This document shows, piece after piece, positions 10,185 through 20,140 of a DNA stretch of 64,000 nucleotides. Within the stretch, counting starts at the first letter, position 1. Each line of letters opens with the position of its first letter. The DNA is taken from positions 372,001 through 436,000 of the forward strand of contig NZ_CP118612.1 in assembly GCF_028993555.1 (NCBI RefSeq), in the 5' to 3' direction. The translations under genes and the position numbers were made by a program. The notes beneath the pieces were generated by a model that was not told the DNA's origin, ran no database searches, and saw only the letters and a program-made list of their open reading frames with translations. The DNA is from Ensifer adhaerens. GTDB lineage: Bacteria > Pseudomonadota > Alphaproteobacteria > Rhizobiales > Rhizobiaceae.

Positions 10185-10624
10185 TTAAGGGAGGCACTGC
10201 CACGCCACTGAAAAGGACGAGACTGCCGCCCGCGCCTGAACTGCTTATCCTACACTTGCCGGTGGACAGATATGAGTGATTTTACGCGATACTACATGTG
10301 CTCGACCCGACTTCATATTAGCAATCACTAAGCTTGCCGTAATTTGGAGTTGTCTGTGCAACGCACCGGCCACAGGGACGCCAAGCTCTTCAGGTGGCGC
10401 GCGGTGGAATTTTTTGATTGGCGGGCGTGCCGGCGCGCAGGAGACGTGGCTATCCTGCACCGACGCGAAGGACCGGAACATCGGCTCATGCCAAAGGACA
10501 AGCCGACAAACCTGAGGGGAACCGCAATGAGGATCCCATATGCCGCTGCTTCGGCGATGGTTGCCCTCAATGTGACTCAGGGCGATGCGGCTACCTTGAT
10601 TACAATTTCAATCGGGAGGCTTCC

Positions 10625-11065
10625 ATGTTCAGCAACATCCTCATACCTACCGATGGCTCACCGCTCGCGACTCTGGCCGTGGATGCCGCCATCACGTTCG
10701 CAAAGGAAGTGGGCGCCAAAATCACCGTCTTTATCGTGACGGAGCCTTTTCACCTCGTTTCTCTGGATGCGGAGCAACTTAGCAACACCCGGGCGCAATA
10801 TGAGGCGCTCTCCGAGGTGCACGCTGTAGAGACGCTTCGTGCCGCTCGGACAAAGGCCGAGGCGGTCGGCGTTCGCTGCGTCACCGATCAAGCCAGCGCG
10901 CGCGAGGTTTACCTTGAGATCATCAGAAAAGCGCAAGATATCGGCGCCGATCTGATCATCATGGCTTCGCACGGCCGCGGTGGTGTCGGCGCCTTGATCA
11001 TCGGCAGCGTCGCCGCCAAGGTTCTTACGCATTCGACCATCCCCGTCCTGATTTACAGAAAATAG
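10625..11065 (+). CDS. Universal stress protein, single domain
   Basis: 146 residues, one complete Usp fold. The N-terminal ILIPTDGSPLA has the conserved Asp. The C-terminal ATP-loop pattern SHGRGGVGALIIGSVA is of the ATP-binding UspA/UspFG type. The preferred start is ATG 10625 after CGGGAGG; the open frame extends further upstream without support. It lies downstream of the FixK box at 10144, so low-oxygen control is inferred. One of five USP genes in the window. Confidence 0.88.
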   Translation: MFSNILIPTDGSPLATLAVDAAITFAKEVGAKITVFIVTEPFHLVSLDAEQLSNTRAQYEALSEVHAVETLRAARTKAEAVGVRCVTDQASAREVYLEIIRKAQDIGADLIIMASHGRGGVGALIIGSVAAKVLTHSTIPVLIYRK

Positions 11066-11865
11066 CACGAAGACAGAGACAAGTTCGTTCGGAGTTCGGC
11101 ATGCTGGCGAGCGCACTTTCTGGGTTGGTTTTGTCATCCTTGCAACAGCAGCGGCAGGGCGGCACCGATACCGAAGGTAAGTATCGTTGTGCTAACAGTC
11201 GAGAGGTTCTCTCCTCTCGACGCCAGGACCGAGGCCGAGCACAGAGTAGGGCCGACAAAAGGAATACAAAAGGCTCCGGGGTTCCAGCGCGTTCAGGTGA
11301 TGCGCAGATGCGGGAGGAGTTCGTTGCCGACGTCATCCGCATGACCGATGCGCCGGAGTTGCCAGGAGCGTCGAACGAGCAAGGGAGTCACACCGCTACC
11401 ACCGTCACGCTCGCAGCAGTTCAGTCCTGACGATCCACTGGAGAATCTAACCGAAAGTGCATCATGCCGATTTTGATGGTGTAGAACGGCCCTCCGAGCC
11501 GTCGCCGACGATGACTATGATGGTGGTCGAATGTTTCGACACCGGGGGAGATCACACCGAAGTCTTCACCGCGCAGCTCGAGGCCGCCCGATCGGCACGC
11601 GACGCAGTACCTCGATCTCGAGCGCAATCCGATTGTCGGTCGTCCTGCTGATAAGTACAGTGTGGTTTCAACAACCCGTCCGAAGCGAGCACAGTCGACG
11701 GCGGAAACTTGGAAGGAAACGTCCGCCGCCATCGTCGCGAGACCAGAACCTTGGTGGTCATGAGCCCATTTTACGGTGCGAGTTGGGCTTAACCGCTCGC
11801 TGGCATTGACGCGAACGGACCGCGGTCGATCTGTCAATCGACGCGATGAGTTAGGGGAGATCGCA
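11066..11865. other. 800-bp stretch without a recognised gene
   Basis: Small frames exist on both strands (11101-11430 plus, 11421-11939 minus), but none shows family motifs and the minus frame overlaps the cytochrome gene. I see nothing assignable. Confidence 0.4.
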
Positions 11866-12180
11866 ATGCGGATAACGATCGTCTTAATGATTGCCGGCAT
11901 CATTGCAACGGTTCCGACGGTCCAGGCACAGGACATCAAGCAGGGGCGCCAACTCGCGCTTGAGGTCTGTGCTGCCTGTCACGCCGTCCTCGCCGATCAA
12001 TCGCAGTCGCCGATTGCGGAAGCGCCGAGCTTCGAGACAGTTGCTGCGACACCGGGAATGACCGCAGCGGCACTTAACGTTTGGCTCACGGCCCAGGACC
12101 ATCCGACCATGCCGAACATAGTACTCTCGCAGACCGATGTTCAGGACATCTCGGCCTATATACTCAGCTTGGGGGAATAG
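11866..12180 (+). CDS. Small monohaem cytochrome c
   Basis: 104 residues. A signal peptide (IVLMIAGIIATVPTVQAQ) is followed by class I cytochrome c features: CAACH (Cys35, Cys38, His39) and a likely axial Met82 in HPTMPNI, ending in the usual C-terminal helix DISAYILSL. It should be a periplasmic electron carrier. TTAGGGGAGA precedes ATG 11866. No oxidase or dehydrogenase is adjacent. Confidence 0.88.
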   Translation: MRITIVLMIAGIIATVPTVQAQDIKQGRQLALEVCAACHAVLADQSQSPIAEAPSFETVAATPGMTAAALNVWLTAQDHPTMPNIVLSQTDVQDISAYILSLGE

Positions 12181-12579
12181 GGACTTGCACATTGATGACC
12201 GTGAAGCAGCGGTACCCGCCGGCCAGCAACGCTCGCCAATGTATTTTCACTCCTTTCGTCACAAACGAGAGTCTGGCTCCGCCGATCAAGTTCAGGTAGA
12301 CCCTGTCAAGGAGGTTAGGCCGCTCGCCGATCAGGCAATCGCTTGCCGGCGCAGAGGCGAATGAAGCAGAGTGTCAGCCTACTGCGAGCGAAACTGAGTC
12401 GGTCGTTTTCGGCACCCCCACTGCTCCGCAACGGGAGTAGTGGGGCGAGGCTACCCGCATCGACCCGATATTTTATACGCTGCCTGGGGGAATGCATAAC
12501 GAGTTCCTATCCGTGTGAACATTTGGTTATCTTCGACAATCGTCGCGGGCCTCTTCATCAGGCCGTCTCTGTGCACGCC
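12181..12579. other. Intergenic stretch with a strong hairpin
   Basis: No recognised gene. The region separates the cytochrome c gene from the convergent CYTH gene and contains the hairpin at 12416-12445. Confidence 0.5.
12416..12445. repeat. 12-bp hairpin (one G-U pair)
   Basis: CCCCACTGCTCC pairs with GGAGTAGTGGGG around a 6-nt loop. It could be a terminator between convergent genes, but no T-run follows on either strand, so a dispersed palindromic element is also possible. Confidence 0.5.
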
Positions 12580-13113
12580 TTATTTGCTGCGCCTCTCAGC
12601 AAACATCCGGAGAGAACGACGTTGGTCGATTGTTGCAGCCACGCTCATATCCGTTGGGTTGCCATGGGTTGCTGCCAGGACTCGATTCGAGAAACGCGAG
12701 TTCCCGGTCACCTCGGGCCCGAGCCAATCGGGGAGCACAGGGTTGTCGGCGTGGTCCAACAATTCAACTTCTGCAATGACGAGGCCGCGATGCCGGCCGG
12801 AATAGACGTCCACCTCCCAGGTGTGGCCTTGATGTTCCACTTCGAAGCGCGTTTTTTCGATGGCGCCTTGAGCGTACTGAAACATCTCCTTCGCGTCGGC
12901 GTAGGGGATGACGTATTCGAACTCCTCGCGTCTGCCTTGACCGCTTCTAATTTTCACCGTCAACTTAGCGGTCTGTGCATCAATCGTCCTAACCCGCACG
13001 GTTCGGTTTTTCGTCGCCACAAGATAGGCTTGCCGCAACACAGACCCTTCTGAAGCCTCCTCCCGCCAGCGATCGTCAAGCACCAGGAACTTTCGCTCAA
13101 TTTCTGCGGTCAT
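12580..13113 (-). CDS. CYTH-domain protein (inorganic triphosphatase-like)
   Basis: 177 residues from ATG 13113, where family similarity starts (MTAEIERKFLV). The ExExK signature EIERKFL is intact. Basic and acidic tunnel residues follow in alternating strands (TVRVRTIDAQTAKLTVKIR, EEFEYVIPY, TRFEVEHQGHTWEVDVYSG, VIAEVEL). CYTH enzymes hydrolyse inorganic triphosphate or act on polyphosphate and related triphosphates; some are adenylate cyclases. Encoded about 0.7 kb from PPK2 on the same strand, a polyphosphate link is plausible. Confidence 0.88.
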   Translation of the reverse strand: MTAEIERKFLVLDDRWREEASEGSVLRQAYLVATKNRTVRVRTIDAQTAKLTVKIRSGQGRREEFEYVIPYADAKEMFQYAQGAIEKTRFEVEHQGHTWEVDVYSGRHRGLVIAEVELLDHADNPVLPDWLGPEVTGNSRFSNRVLAATHGNPTDMSVAATIDQRRSLRMFAERRSK

Positions 13114-13794
13114 GGCTGCCTCATTGATTGAAGGTGCCGTTACGTTGGCTCCAGATTTACGGAGCTTGCTTATCTCCACTTCAACATTGCGCGTTCGTTG
13201 GCCTTCCGCATTGATCCCCGTCAATATGGTCTTGATCCGCAAGATCAGACGGCTGGTCGGTTGTCTGGTCGCGACACCACAGTCTACAGGGACGGATGTG
13301 CCCCGGCGGGCTTTCTAACGTGACGACGAGCACTTTCTCTCTGCCTGTGTGGGAAGAGCATTGAGTTTTTAGCAGTGGCAGCGGTTGGTCGGGGGTGATC
13401 GTCACAGGCGTCGCGCGGCCGATGTCGCGAAACAGAGACATTTGTTCATGGCCGCTGAGCAAATCAGAGAGGTCGACGGCTGGTGGTCTGTCGTGGCAAC
13501 CGTAGCCCCTGAGCGGCCTCGTCTTTTACGTGACAGATAGCGAAAGATGGCGTTCCCGAAAGGGCGATTGTTGGATATACGTCGAGTTTCGCGTCACGCA
13601 ACTGTCTACAAGACTCGTGGTGTTCGAGAACTCGTTCGTCAAGGTCATCTAAAAATGGCTCGGCGCCCGGTCCAGAAAGAAGCCAACATCGCCTGGGACG
13701 CCACCTGGGAAGTCGACGCCGTCACTGTGCGAAACTATTGCCCCGCGACTGACCGGACTGAAGGTGGGCGCCTTACTCGGCGCGCTACGCTTGT
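13114..13794. other. 680-bp stretch without a recognised gene
   Basis: An open frame at 13547-13843 (plus) overlaps the 3' end of ppk2 and shows no family motif. No repeats or box-like sites were noticed. Confidence 0.4.
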
Positions 13795-14670
13795 TTATAT
13801 GACGTTTGGAACATATCGACGCACATGCGGACTTTCGACATAGTCGTCAGGTCGCTTCTGACGTTTCCCCAATTCCGGTTCAACGAACTTCACCTTGTCG
13901 TAGGGGATGACGGAAAGGATGTGCGAGATACAGTTGATGCGCGCCCGCTTCTTGTCGTCGGATCGAACAATCCACCACGGGGCGTATTCCGTGTCAGTCA
14001 TCCGGATCATCTCATCGTAGGCAATGCTGTAGTCCCACCAGCGTTGATAGGATTCGACGTCCATTGGACTGAGCTTCCATTGACGAAGCGGGTCGCCGAT
14101 GCGCTGACGGAACCGCCGCTCTTGTTCGTCCTCGCTGACATCCAGGAAGTACTTGAGAAGTATGATCCCGCTCTCGACGATGGCAGCTTCGAAACGCGGA
14201 GCGAGCTCGAGAAAGCGCCGTGCCATCTCTTCACTGCAGAAGCCCATGACACGTTCGACCCCTGGGCGGTTGTACCAGGAACGATCGAATATCACGACTT
14301 CGCCGGCGGCCGGCAGGTGCGGTATGTAGCGCTGCATGTAAATCTGGCTCTTCTCCCGATCGGTCGGCGCCGGCAGGGCAACGACGCGGAATACGCGTGG
14401 GCTGACGCGCTCGGTAATGCGTTTGATCACCCCTCCTTTTCCCGCTGCATCGCGCCCCTCGAAAATGATAACAACGCGTGCTTTTGACTTCTTCACCCAA
14501 GCCTGCAGATGTGCGATCTCTACCTGTAACCGAAGCAGTTCCTTCCCATAATCGACAGCGGCTGCATAGCCCATCACTTCGCCGGAAGTCGCGTTCTCGA
14601 GTTTTTCGCGCACTGCCCGGCCGTCTTTCTTCGACCTGTCTTTGTTCTTTCCTTTGCCGTTCTTTGACAT
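13795..14670 (-). CDS. ppk2: Polyphosphate kinase 2 (PPK2) family protein
   Basis: 291 residues. Walker A GRDAAGKGG (72-80), lid-region residues in LPAPTDREKSQIYMQRY, and Walker B FDRSWYNR (128-135) identify PPK2. The length fits single-domain (class I) members, which interconvert polyphosphate and NDP/NTP. The N-terminal 20 residues are very lysine-rich. It lies 101 bp downstream of the VIT-like gene on the same strand and may share its FixK-box promoter, which would tie polyphosphate-driven nucleotide supply to oxygen limitation. Confidence 0.93.
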   Translation of the reverse strand: MSKNGKGKNKDRSKKDGRAVREKLENATSGEVMGYAAAVDYGKELLRLQVEIAHLQAWVKKSKARVVIIFEGRDAAGKGGVIKRITERVSPRVFRVVALPAPTDREKSQIYMQRYIPHLPAAGEVVIFDRSWYNRPGVERVMGFCSEEMARRFLELAPRFEAAIVESGIILLKYFLDVSEDEQERRFRQRIGDPLRQWKLSPMDVESYQRWWDYSIAYDEMIRMTDTEYAPWWIVRSDDKKRARINCISHILSVIPYDKVKFVEPELGKRQKRPDDYVESPHVRRYVPNVI

Positions 14671-14771
14671 GGTTCCATTTCCTCCTTTGACGTGATCCTG
14701 TCGCGCAGTCGCTTGACAGGCCAGCGGCGTCTGGTGGCGTTAAATTCCTCAACCCTTGCGCGGCGCGAGCC

Positions 14772-15468
14772 TCATCCGCCCAAGGCTATTGCTATCGCCA
14801 CCATGACCAGGCCCACCGCAACCATCAAAATCCCAATGCGCAGCGGCGCTCCCGCATGGCGGCCCAGGGCATAACCGGTAACGAATAGCAGTCCGATCGC
14901 GATCCCATTGGAAAGACGCAGAGCGTTTGTGGCGTCGCCTATGAAAAAGAAGGGTGCGACGACCGGAATGGTGAGCAGAAAGACGAGCACGAATACAACC
15001 AGGGCGCCGGCGAAGTCTTGTGCCCGAACTCGAACTCGCGTTTTGTCGGCGGACAGACTGTTCAGATACAGTCGGATTCGCTCGAGGTCGTCGGCTGAGA
15101 GCGCTGGCAGGACCAGAGATGGGGGCGCCTGCAATGACCGATCGTGCGATTGATGCGCGGGCTGCCGTCTGAACTGCCTCAACGGTTCTTGTTGAAAGTC
15201 GGCGCTCTGCTGTCGAACTCATCAAAAACATCACTGCGTCAATAATCCCCCATGCCAGGTTGCAGCTGAGCGCTCCGATGATCATCGCCTTGATATCCGC
15301 GCTGCCAGCATGGGCGACGCCAAGTGAGCCTATGAATGTCATCACCATGATCAAGCCGAAAAGAATCTCAGCTGCGCGGTCGACCGGATTAAGCACGCGC
15401 CGGAATGGCGACCCGTTTTGGGGTGTTGCAATGGTATCGATGACCGATTGTCTGCCACCGTCGTTCAT
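14772..15468 (-). pseudogene. VIT/CCC1-like integral membrane protein, frameshifted
   Basis: The first half (MNDGGRQSVIDTIA ... AAEILFGLIMVMTFIG ... AWGIIDAVMFL) reads from 15468. The second half (LSADDLERIRLYLNSL ... then three hydrophobic segments ending VAIAIALGG) is in another frame to 14772. The two join near 15121-15145, beside a run of five G. Together they make one coherent membrane protein of about 230 residues resembling VIT/CCC1-type transporters. Either a true frameshift or a homopolymer base error. Confidence 0.7.
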
Positions 15469-15553
15469 TGCGAGCCTCGACCGTCAAAATGGAGGTAAAA
15501 AACCATTAGCGTTTTAGCTAAATCTACTATGCCAGCGTCGGTGCGCGCTTAAA

Positions 15554-15567
15554 TTGATCCGCGTCAA
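15554..15567. promoter_or_regulatory. FixK/FNR-type box (TTGATCCGCGTCAA)
   Basis: Exact TTGA-N6-TCAA in the divergent gap. It is 86 bp from the VIT-like start and 199 bp from the MscS start. It is identical to the box at 23056, including the following TGTC. Confidence 0.75.
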
Positions 15568-15766
15568 TGTCCGGTCTGAGTTTTAGAAATATCTTCTTTA
15601 GAAACGCCGTCGGTCTCGTGTGTTGCTCGTGAAGCTCATCGCCACAACCGGACAAGGTCGAAATTCACGCCGTCCATCTCGACTGCCAATGCCCGTCCAG
15701 CGGTTTCAGTTCAGGAACGAACCAGGCCCTGCCGCTGGGGTCGACAACAATTCAGGTACGTTGAAT

Positions 15767-17872
15767 ATGAAGGCAAGTGTGTCCAGTTTTTCGTGTTCCT
15801 GGGGTATCTGGATCACCCTTATTGCGGTGGTCGTCCTTTCAGTTATGCCCGACATATCGTTGGGAGCAACCAGTCCATCAGCGGGGGTGACGGACCTGCC
15901 GCCTGAAAAAGTGCGACAGTTTCTCGATCTTGCAAACAACCCGGAGGTCAAGGCGTGGCTAGAGGGTAAGGTCGCTGTGCAAGCTCCGGCCGCGGATACT
16001 TCGATAGCGGACGCGATCTCCGATTGGGGAGCAGCCGTTAAGGGCCGAGTTGCTGCTGTCGTCGGCGCAATCGATCGAGTGCCAGACGAGATCGCGAATT
16101 CTTCTGCAGTATTTGTGCGTGACGTAAACGCGGGCAAGCCCGGCCTGGTTCTCATCATCTTTGTGGCCTTGCTTGCGGTCGGCTTTGGCGCCGAGCGGCT
16201 AATTTTGAGTGTGCTCGCCAGCCGCAACACAGACGGGTCGAGCGTGGACCCGGTACAGGCGGCGATGTCGCACGCCGTCGCTCTGGTCACCTTTTCCCTG
16301 GCAACCATTGTTCTTTACCTGTTGTTCGATTGGCCCCCCCTGCTTCGCAAGACGATCCTGCTGCTGCTTGTCGCGTTCATAATGTTTCGATTGATCCACG
16401 GCATCGCCCGATTGCTGCTGGCTTTTGACGGCGTTGACAAAGAACCTGAAAATCAGTCATCCGTCTCTCAAGTCGATACCGTAGCTCGGTTCTGGCTTCG
16501 CCGTATCGATCTCGTCGCCGGTCTGACATTGGCCGGCTGGGTCGTTGTGAACGTGATGTCCTCCTTGGGTTTTTCCGCGGAGGTTACAAAGCTTGCCGCA
16601 TTCGTGCTCGGGTTAGGCATCCTTGGGATCGGGATCGAGGTGGTTTGGCGGCGGCCAAGGGTGACTACCTCCGTCATCGTGCGATCTCTGCTGTCTGTAT
16701 ACATGGTCCTACTCTGGCTTGCGTGGGTCGGTGGTCTTCTCGGGCTGCTGTTTGTGGGTATCTATTCCCTGGTTTTACCAGGCGTTATCCGCAGCGTCGG
16801 CAATTTGGCCCAAGCCCTGGCAAGCCGAGCGCAATTGAGTGGGGCTTTCGGGGTCTTGTTGAACGTGGTGATCGTCAGGGGCGCGCGTGCGCTGGTGATC
16901 GCCGCAGCTGTGGCGTGGCTTGCCTATGCCTGGCGATTCAGTGCGGCAGCTCTGGCCGGTAGCGAGATCGGCAAGGTTGTGGTCAATGGCGCATCGAACG
17001 CAATCGTCATCCTGCTCGTGGCCGACTTGTTTTGGCAGTCGTCCAAGGCGCTCATCGCCTACCGCATGGACCTTGCGGAGCATTCAAGCGATACCGGAGA
17101 CAATCTGACCCGAAGCAACAGGTTGCGGACCTTGCTCCCTATTTTTCGCAATACGTTGGCGGTCCTGATCGGCGTTATCGCCATATTGACAATCTTGTCT
17201 GGCTTGGGCGTGCAGATTGCGCCCTTGCTTGCCGGCGCCGGCATATTTGGTGTTGCCATCGGCTTTGGCTCGCAGACCCTGGTAAAGGACGTCCTCAGCG
17301 GGGTCTTCTACATGCTGGACGACGCCTTCCGCGTTGGCGAGTACATCCAAAGCGGCAGCTACAAGGGAACTGTCGAGTCGTTTAGTCTGCGATCCGTACG
17401 TTTGAGGCATCACCGCGGACCTATCTTCACCGTCCCGTTCGGAGAACTTGGCGCGGTCGAGAATATGAGCCGAGACTGGGTGATCGACAAAATGACGATC
17501 AACGTCACTTACGATTCCGACATCGAGCTGGCTCGCAAGCTCATAAAGAAGATCGGTCAGGAATTGGCCGCGGACCCGGAATTCGCGGCAGACACGTTGC
17601 AGCCCTTGAAAATGCAGGGCGTCGATAGCTTCGGGGATTTCGCGATCGTCCTGAGGCTCAAACTCATGACCAAGCCCAACGCGCAGTTTGCCATCAAGCG
17701 GCGCGCTTTCATGATGATCAAGAAGGTCTTCGATGAAAATGGCATCAAGATCGCCGTGCCTACGGTCCATGTGGAAGGAAGTGGCGAATCTGCGGCTGCG
17801 GCCGCCCATCAGGTTCAGCAGTCGGCAAAAGCGGCACAGGTTGCCGAGGCGGCGGGCCAAGCCGTGGCCTGA
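15767..17872 (+). CDS. MscS-family mechanosensitive channel, large form
   Basis: 701 residues from ATG 15767, which places a signal-like hydrophobic segment (WIWITLIAVV-type) at the N-terminus; an earlier in-frame start at 15620 gives no plausible leader. A periplasmic segment and about ten hydrophobic helices precede the conserved MscS core: pore helix IAPLLAGAGIFGVAIGFGSQ and beta domain DAFRVGEYIQSGSYKGTVES, SLRSVRLRHHRGPIFTVPFG. It should gate on membrane tension at the inner membrane. DUF2254 follows 69 bp downstream. Confidence 0.88.
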   Translation: MKASVSSFSCSWGIWITLIAVVVLSVMPDISLGATSPSAGVTDLPPEKVRQFLDLANNPEVKAWLEGKVAVQAPAADTSIADAISDWGAAVKGRVAAVVGAIDRVPDEIANSSAVFVRDVNAGKPGLVLIIFVALLAVGFGAERLILSVLASRNTDGSSVDPVQAAMSHAVALVTFSLATIVLYLLFDWPPLLRKTILLLLVAFIMFRLIHGIARLLLAFDGVDKEPENQSSVSQVDTVARFWLRRIDLVAGLTLAGWVVVNVMSSLGFSAEVTKLAAFVLGLGILGIGIEVVWRRPRVTTSVIVRSLLSVYMVLLWLAWVGGLLGLLFVGIYSLVLPGVIRSVGNLAQALASRAQLSGAFGVLLNVVIVRGARALVIAAAVAWLAYAWRFSAAALAGSEIGKVVVNGASNAIVILLVADLFWQSSKALIAYRMDLAEHSSDTGDNLTRSNRLRTLLPIFRNTLAVLIGVIAILTILSGLGVQIAPLLAGAGIFGVAIGFGSQTLVKDVLSGVFYMLDDAFRVGEYIQSGSYKGTVESFSLRSVRLRHHRGPIFTVPFGELGAVENMSRDWVIDKMTINVTYDSDIELARKLIKKIGQELAADPEFAADTLQPLKMQGVDSFGDFAIVLRLKLMTKPNAQFAIKRRAFMMIKKVFDENGIKIAVPTVHVEGSGESAAAAAHQVQQSAKAAQVAEAAGQAVA

Positions 17873-17941
17873 GTACGTTCGTCAATCTCGTGCGTAACCG
17901 CCGCCGGAGGCTCGTCGGTCCAAGGGAGGCCATGTCAAAAG

Positions 17942-19219
17942 ATGAGCTGGAACAAGTTATATGCTCTCAAGAGCTACATGCGTGCCTCCTTGTGGATCAT
18001 CCCATTTTTTGCGCTCATCGCGCAGCAGGCCTTTTTTCGCGCAGTTCTCACTTCCGAGAAATGGATACCGTGGATCCCGCCTTGGCCCTTGGGGGTCGAT
18101 GGCACGGTTGCTGCAATGCAGGCGATTGTAAGCCTGGCGCTTTCGTTTCTCGTTTTCACATTCGGCTCACTGCTTGTGGCGATACAAATAGCCAGCGGAC
18201 AGCTAACGCCGCGGATCATCGCGACCACGCTGCTGCGAGATAATGTTATCCGGTTTACCGTGGGCTTGTTCATCTTTACGCTGCTGTTTGCCATCGGCGC
18301 CATAAGCCGCGTGAATACGTCGGCTCCGGCCTCTATAATATGGATCTCGGCAGCCCTTGGCGTTCTGTCGCTGGCAGCATTTCTTTACTTGATCGATTAT
18401 TCTGCTCGTTTGTTGCGCCCCGTCAGCATCATCCATAATGTCGCCGAGCAAGGTTTCGCCGTCATTGAAGGTGTATATCCGGAGAGCTGGAAGGAAACCG
18501 ACGGGCAGCATCAGGCCCGTGACACATTTGGAAAGCCGGACAGGCTCGTCTTGCATTCTGGTTCGTCAGATATCATCCTTGCAGTGGACGTCAAATACTT
18601 GCTGAACCGAGCAATCCGGGCAGACGGTGTAATTGAGCTTGCGGCACGTGTCGGTGACTTTGTTGCCTATGGCCAACCGTTGTTCCGACTCTATGGTGGC
18701 GCCGGGCAGATCCCCGTCCATGAGTTATGCGGTACCGTCGCATTTGGGCGTGAGCGAACCATCGAGCAGGACCCGACTTTCGCCTTCAGGGTGATCGTCG
18801 ATATCGCTACGAAGGCGCTTTCAAAGGCGATCAACGACGCAACGACAGCCGTGCTGGCAATCGACCAATTGCATAGGCTATTGGGGAGCGTCGGGGGGCG
18901 GGATCTGCGTAATGAGCGTCTTTGCGATGACGGCGGGCGTTTGCGTGTCGTGTACCCAACACCGGACTGGGAAGACTTCGTACAGCTCACGTGTCGCGAA
19001 ATTAGGATCTATGGAGCCGATAATCTTCAGATTGCGCGGAGGCTTCGTGCCATGATCGACAATCTCGAAGACGTGTTGCCCGAGAGCCGGAAACAAGCGT
19101 TGCGGGCTGAACGCGATCTGCTCAATCGGATGATCGACAAGGCATACCTATTGCCCGAGGACGCTGCCTTGGCACGTATCGCCGACACGCAAGGGCTCGG
19201 TGGCTCAGCGGAGTCGTGA
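17942..19219 (+). CDS. DUF2254 membrane protein
   Basis: 425 residues, recognised as DUF2254. Four N-terminal membrane segments are followed by a soluble domain with VAIQIASGQLTPRII, the conserved KALSKAINDATTAVLAIDQL, and a helical C-terminus. Function is unknown. It probably shares a transcript with the MscS gene upstream. The start ATG 17942 lies close behind an out-of-frame ATG at 17932. Confidence 0.85.
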   Translation: MSWNKLYALKSYMRASLWIIPFFALIAQQAFFRAVLTSEKWIPWIPPWPLGVDGTVAAMQAIVSLALSFLVFTFGSLLVAIQIASGQLTPRIIATTLLRDNVIRFTVGLFIFTLLFAIGAISRVNTSAPASIIWISAALGVLSLAAFLYLIDYSARLLRPVSIIHNVAEQGFAVIEGVYPESWKETDGQHQARDTFGKPDRLVLHSGSSDIILAVDVKYLLNRAIRADGVIELAARVGDFVAYGQPLFRLYGGAGQIPVHELCGTVAFGRERTIEQDPTFAFRVIVDIATKALSKAINDATTAVLAIDQLHRLLGSVGGRDLRNERLCDDGGRLRVVYPTPDWEDFVQLTCREIRIYGADNLQIARRLRAMIDNLEDVLPESRKQALRAERDLLNRMIDKAYLLPEDAALARIADTQGLGGSAES

Positions 19220-19233
19220 ATGCCTGCGGCGAG

Positions 19234-19250
19234 GACGGCTCAAAGCCGTC
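19234..19250. terminator. Hairpin between convergent genes
   Basis: GACGGCT-CAA-AGCCGTC, a 7-bp perfect stem between the DUF2254 and MarC stop codons. No clear T-run, so it would be a weak bidirectional terminator at best. Confidence 0.4.
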
Positions 19251-19265
19251 GCTACTAGTGAATTC

Positions 19266-20075
19266 TTACCACTCCAACATTCTAAAGCTGTGTAAAATGA
19301 TCTGAAGACCGAGGGCTGCTTGGGTGACGCCAAGCACCACAGCCAAGACCTGAAGCGAAGTTCCGACCCATTTTAGTATGAAATCTGCGAATAGCATCGC
19401 GAGCCAATCGAGCCCGAGTATCAACAGTACGATGGCGGTCACGGTGAGGCCCTCGGTTTGGCGATTGCCTGCGAGCGTCGCAAAGACGATGACCGCTGCG
19501 ATCCCGTAAGGTGTGACGATCGTTGGAAAAGCCAGTGGCGAAAAGGCCAGTTTCAGATCTGGCGCACGGTCGGGTGCCGAAGTGTGATCCGTTAGATTTG
19601 CTGATTGCTGCAGTATGGTTCGCAGCGCCACCAGAAAAAGGACAATGCCTCCAGTCATGGCCAGCACCGGTAGTGAAATTTCAAAGTTCTCGAGCATCGT
19701 CCGCCCAAGAAGGCCAGCTACCGCCAGGGCGCCGGCCGAAAAAAATATTGCTCTTTGAGCGACCTGACGTCGAACCGTAGGATCCCAATATTTGGTTATT
19801 GCCATAAACGGCATCAAGATCTTGATCGGACCCAGCATCAGAAAAAGCATGAAGAAGACTTTTCGCGCGCCGAACTCGGCCTCAGGCATCGCTGCACTAA
19901 CCGGCGCTTGTGCGAAAGACTGAACTGGACAGACCACCAACAACAGCAGCAGCGTGGTGATTAGACCGTTTGGAAAACGAGAATCGTGCGGCCTACAGAA
20001 CGCTCTAGACGAGCAAGTCTTGTGGGTGCTTGATATCGCAAGCTTCGCAGTGATTGTCCGCAGCCATGTTGTCAT
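19266..20075 (-). CDS. MarC-family integral membrane protein
   Basis: 269 residues. After an N-terminal extension with a signal-like segment (LITTLLLLLVVCPVQSFAQ) come six hydrophobic helices with MarC/NAAT features (FFMLFLMLGPIKILMPFMAI, LAFSPLAFPTIVTPYGIAA, VLGVTQAALGLQIIL). The 5' end is preceded by ACCGGAGA. MarC proteins have been linked to amino-acid transport but their function is unsettled. Confidence 0.85.
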   Translation of the reverse strand: MTTWLRTITAKLAISSTHKTCSSRAFCRPHDSRFPNGLITTLLLLLVVCPVQSFAQAPVSAAMPEAEFGARKVFFMLFLMLGPIKILMPFMAITKYWDPTVRRQVAQRAIFFSAGALAVAGLLGRTMLENFEISLPVLAMTGGIVLFLVALRTILQQSANLTDHTSAPDRAPDLKLAFSPLAFPTIVTPYGIAAVIVFATLAGNRQTEGLTVTAIVLLILGLDWLAMLFADFILKWVGTSLQVLAVVLGVTQAALGLQIILHSFRMLEW

Positions 20076-20109
20076 CGAACATTCTCCGGTTAAGGATCAT
20101 TGGCATTGT

Positions 20110-20140
20110 CCCGGAAGCCGAGCGTGACAGGGCTTCCGGG
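20110..20140. repeat. 10-bp perfect inverted repeat upstream of marC-like gene
   Basis: CCCGGAAGCC (20110-20119) pairs with GGCTTCCGGG (20131-20140) across 11 nt, starting 35 bp upstream of the MarC start. Role unknown: operator, or a terminator of the SDR-like fragment transcribed on the same strand. Confidence 0.4.

Noticed and set aside
11421..11939. 172-codon minus-strand frame
   Set aside because: Overlaps the start of the cytochrome c gene and has no recognisable family; treated as non-coding.
13547..13843. 98-codon plus-strand frame near ppk2
   Set aside because: Overlaps the ppk2 3' end and lacks motifs or similarity I can name.
14687..14700. TTGACGTGATCCTG upstream of ppk2 as a FixK box
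   Set aside because: Only the left half matches.
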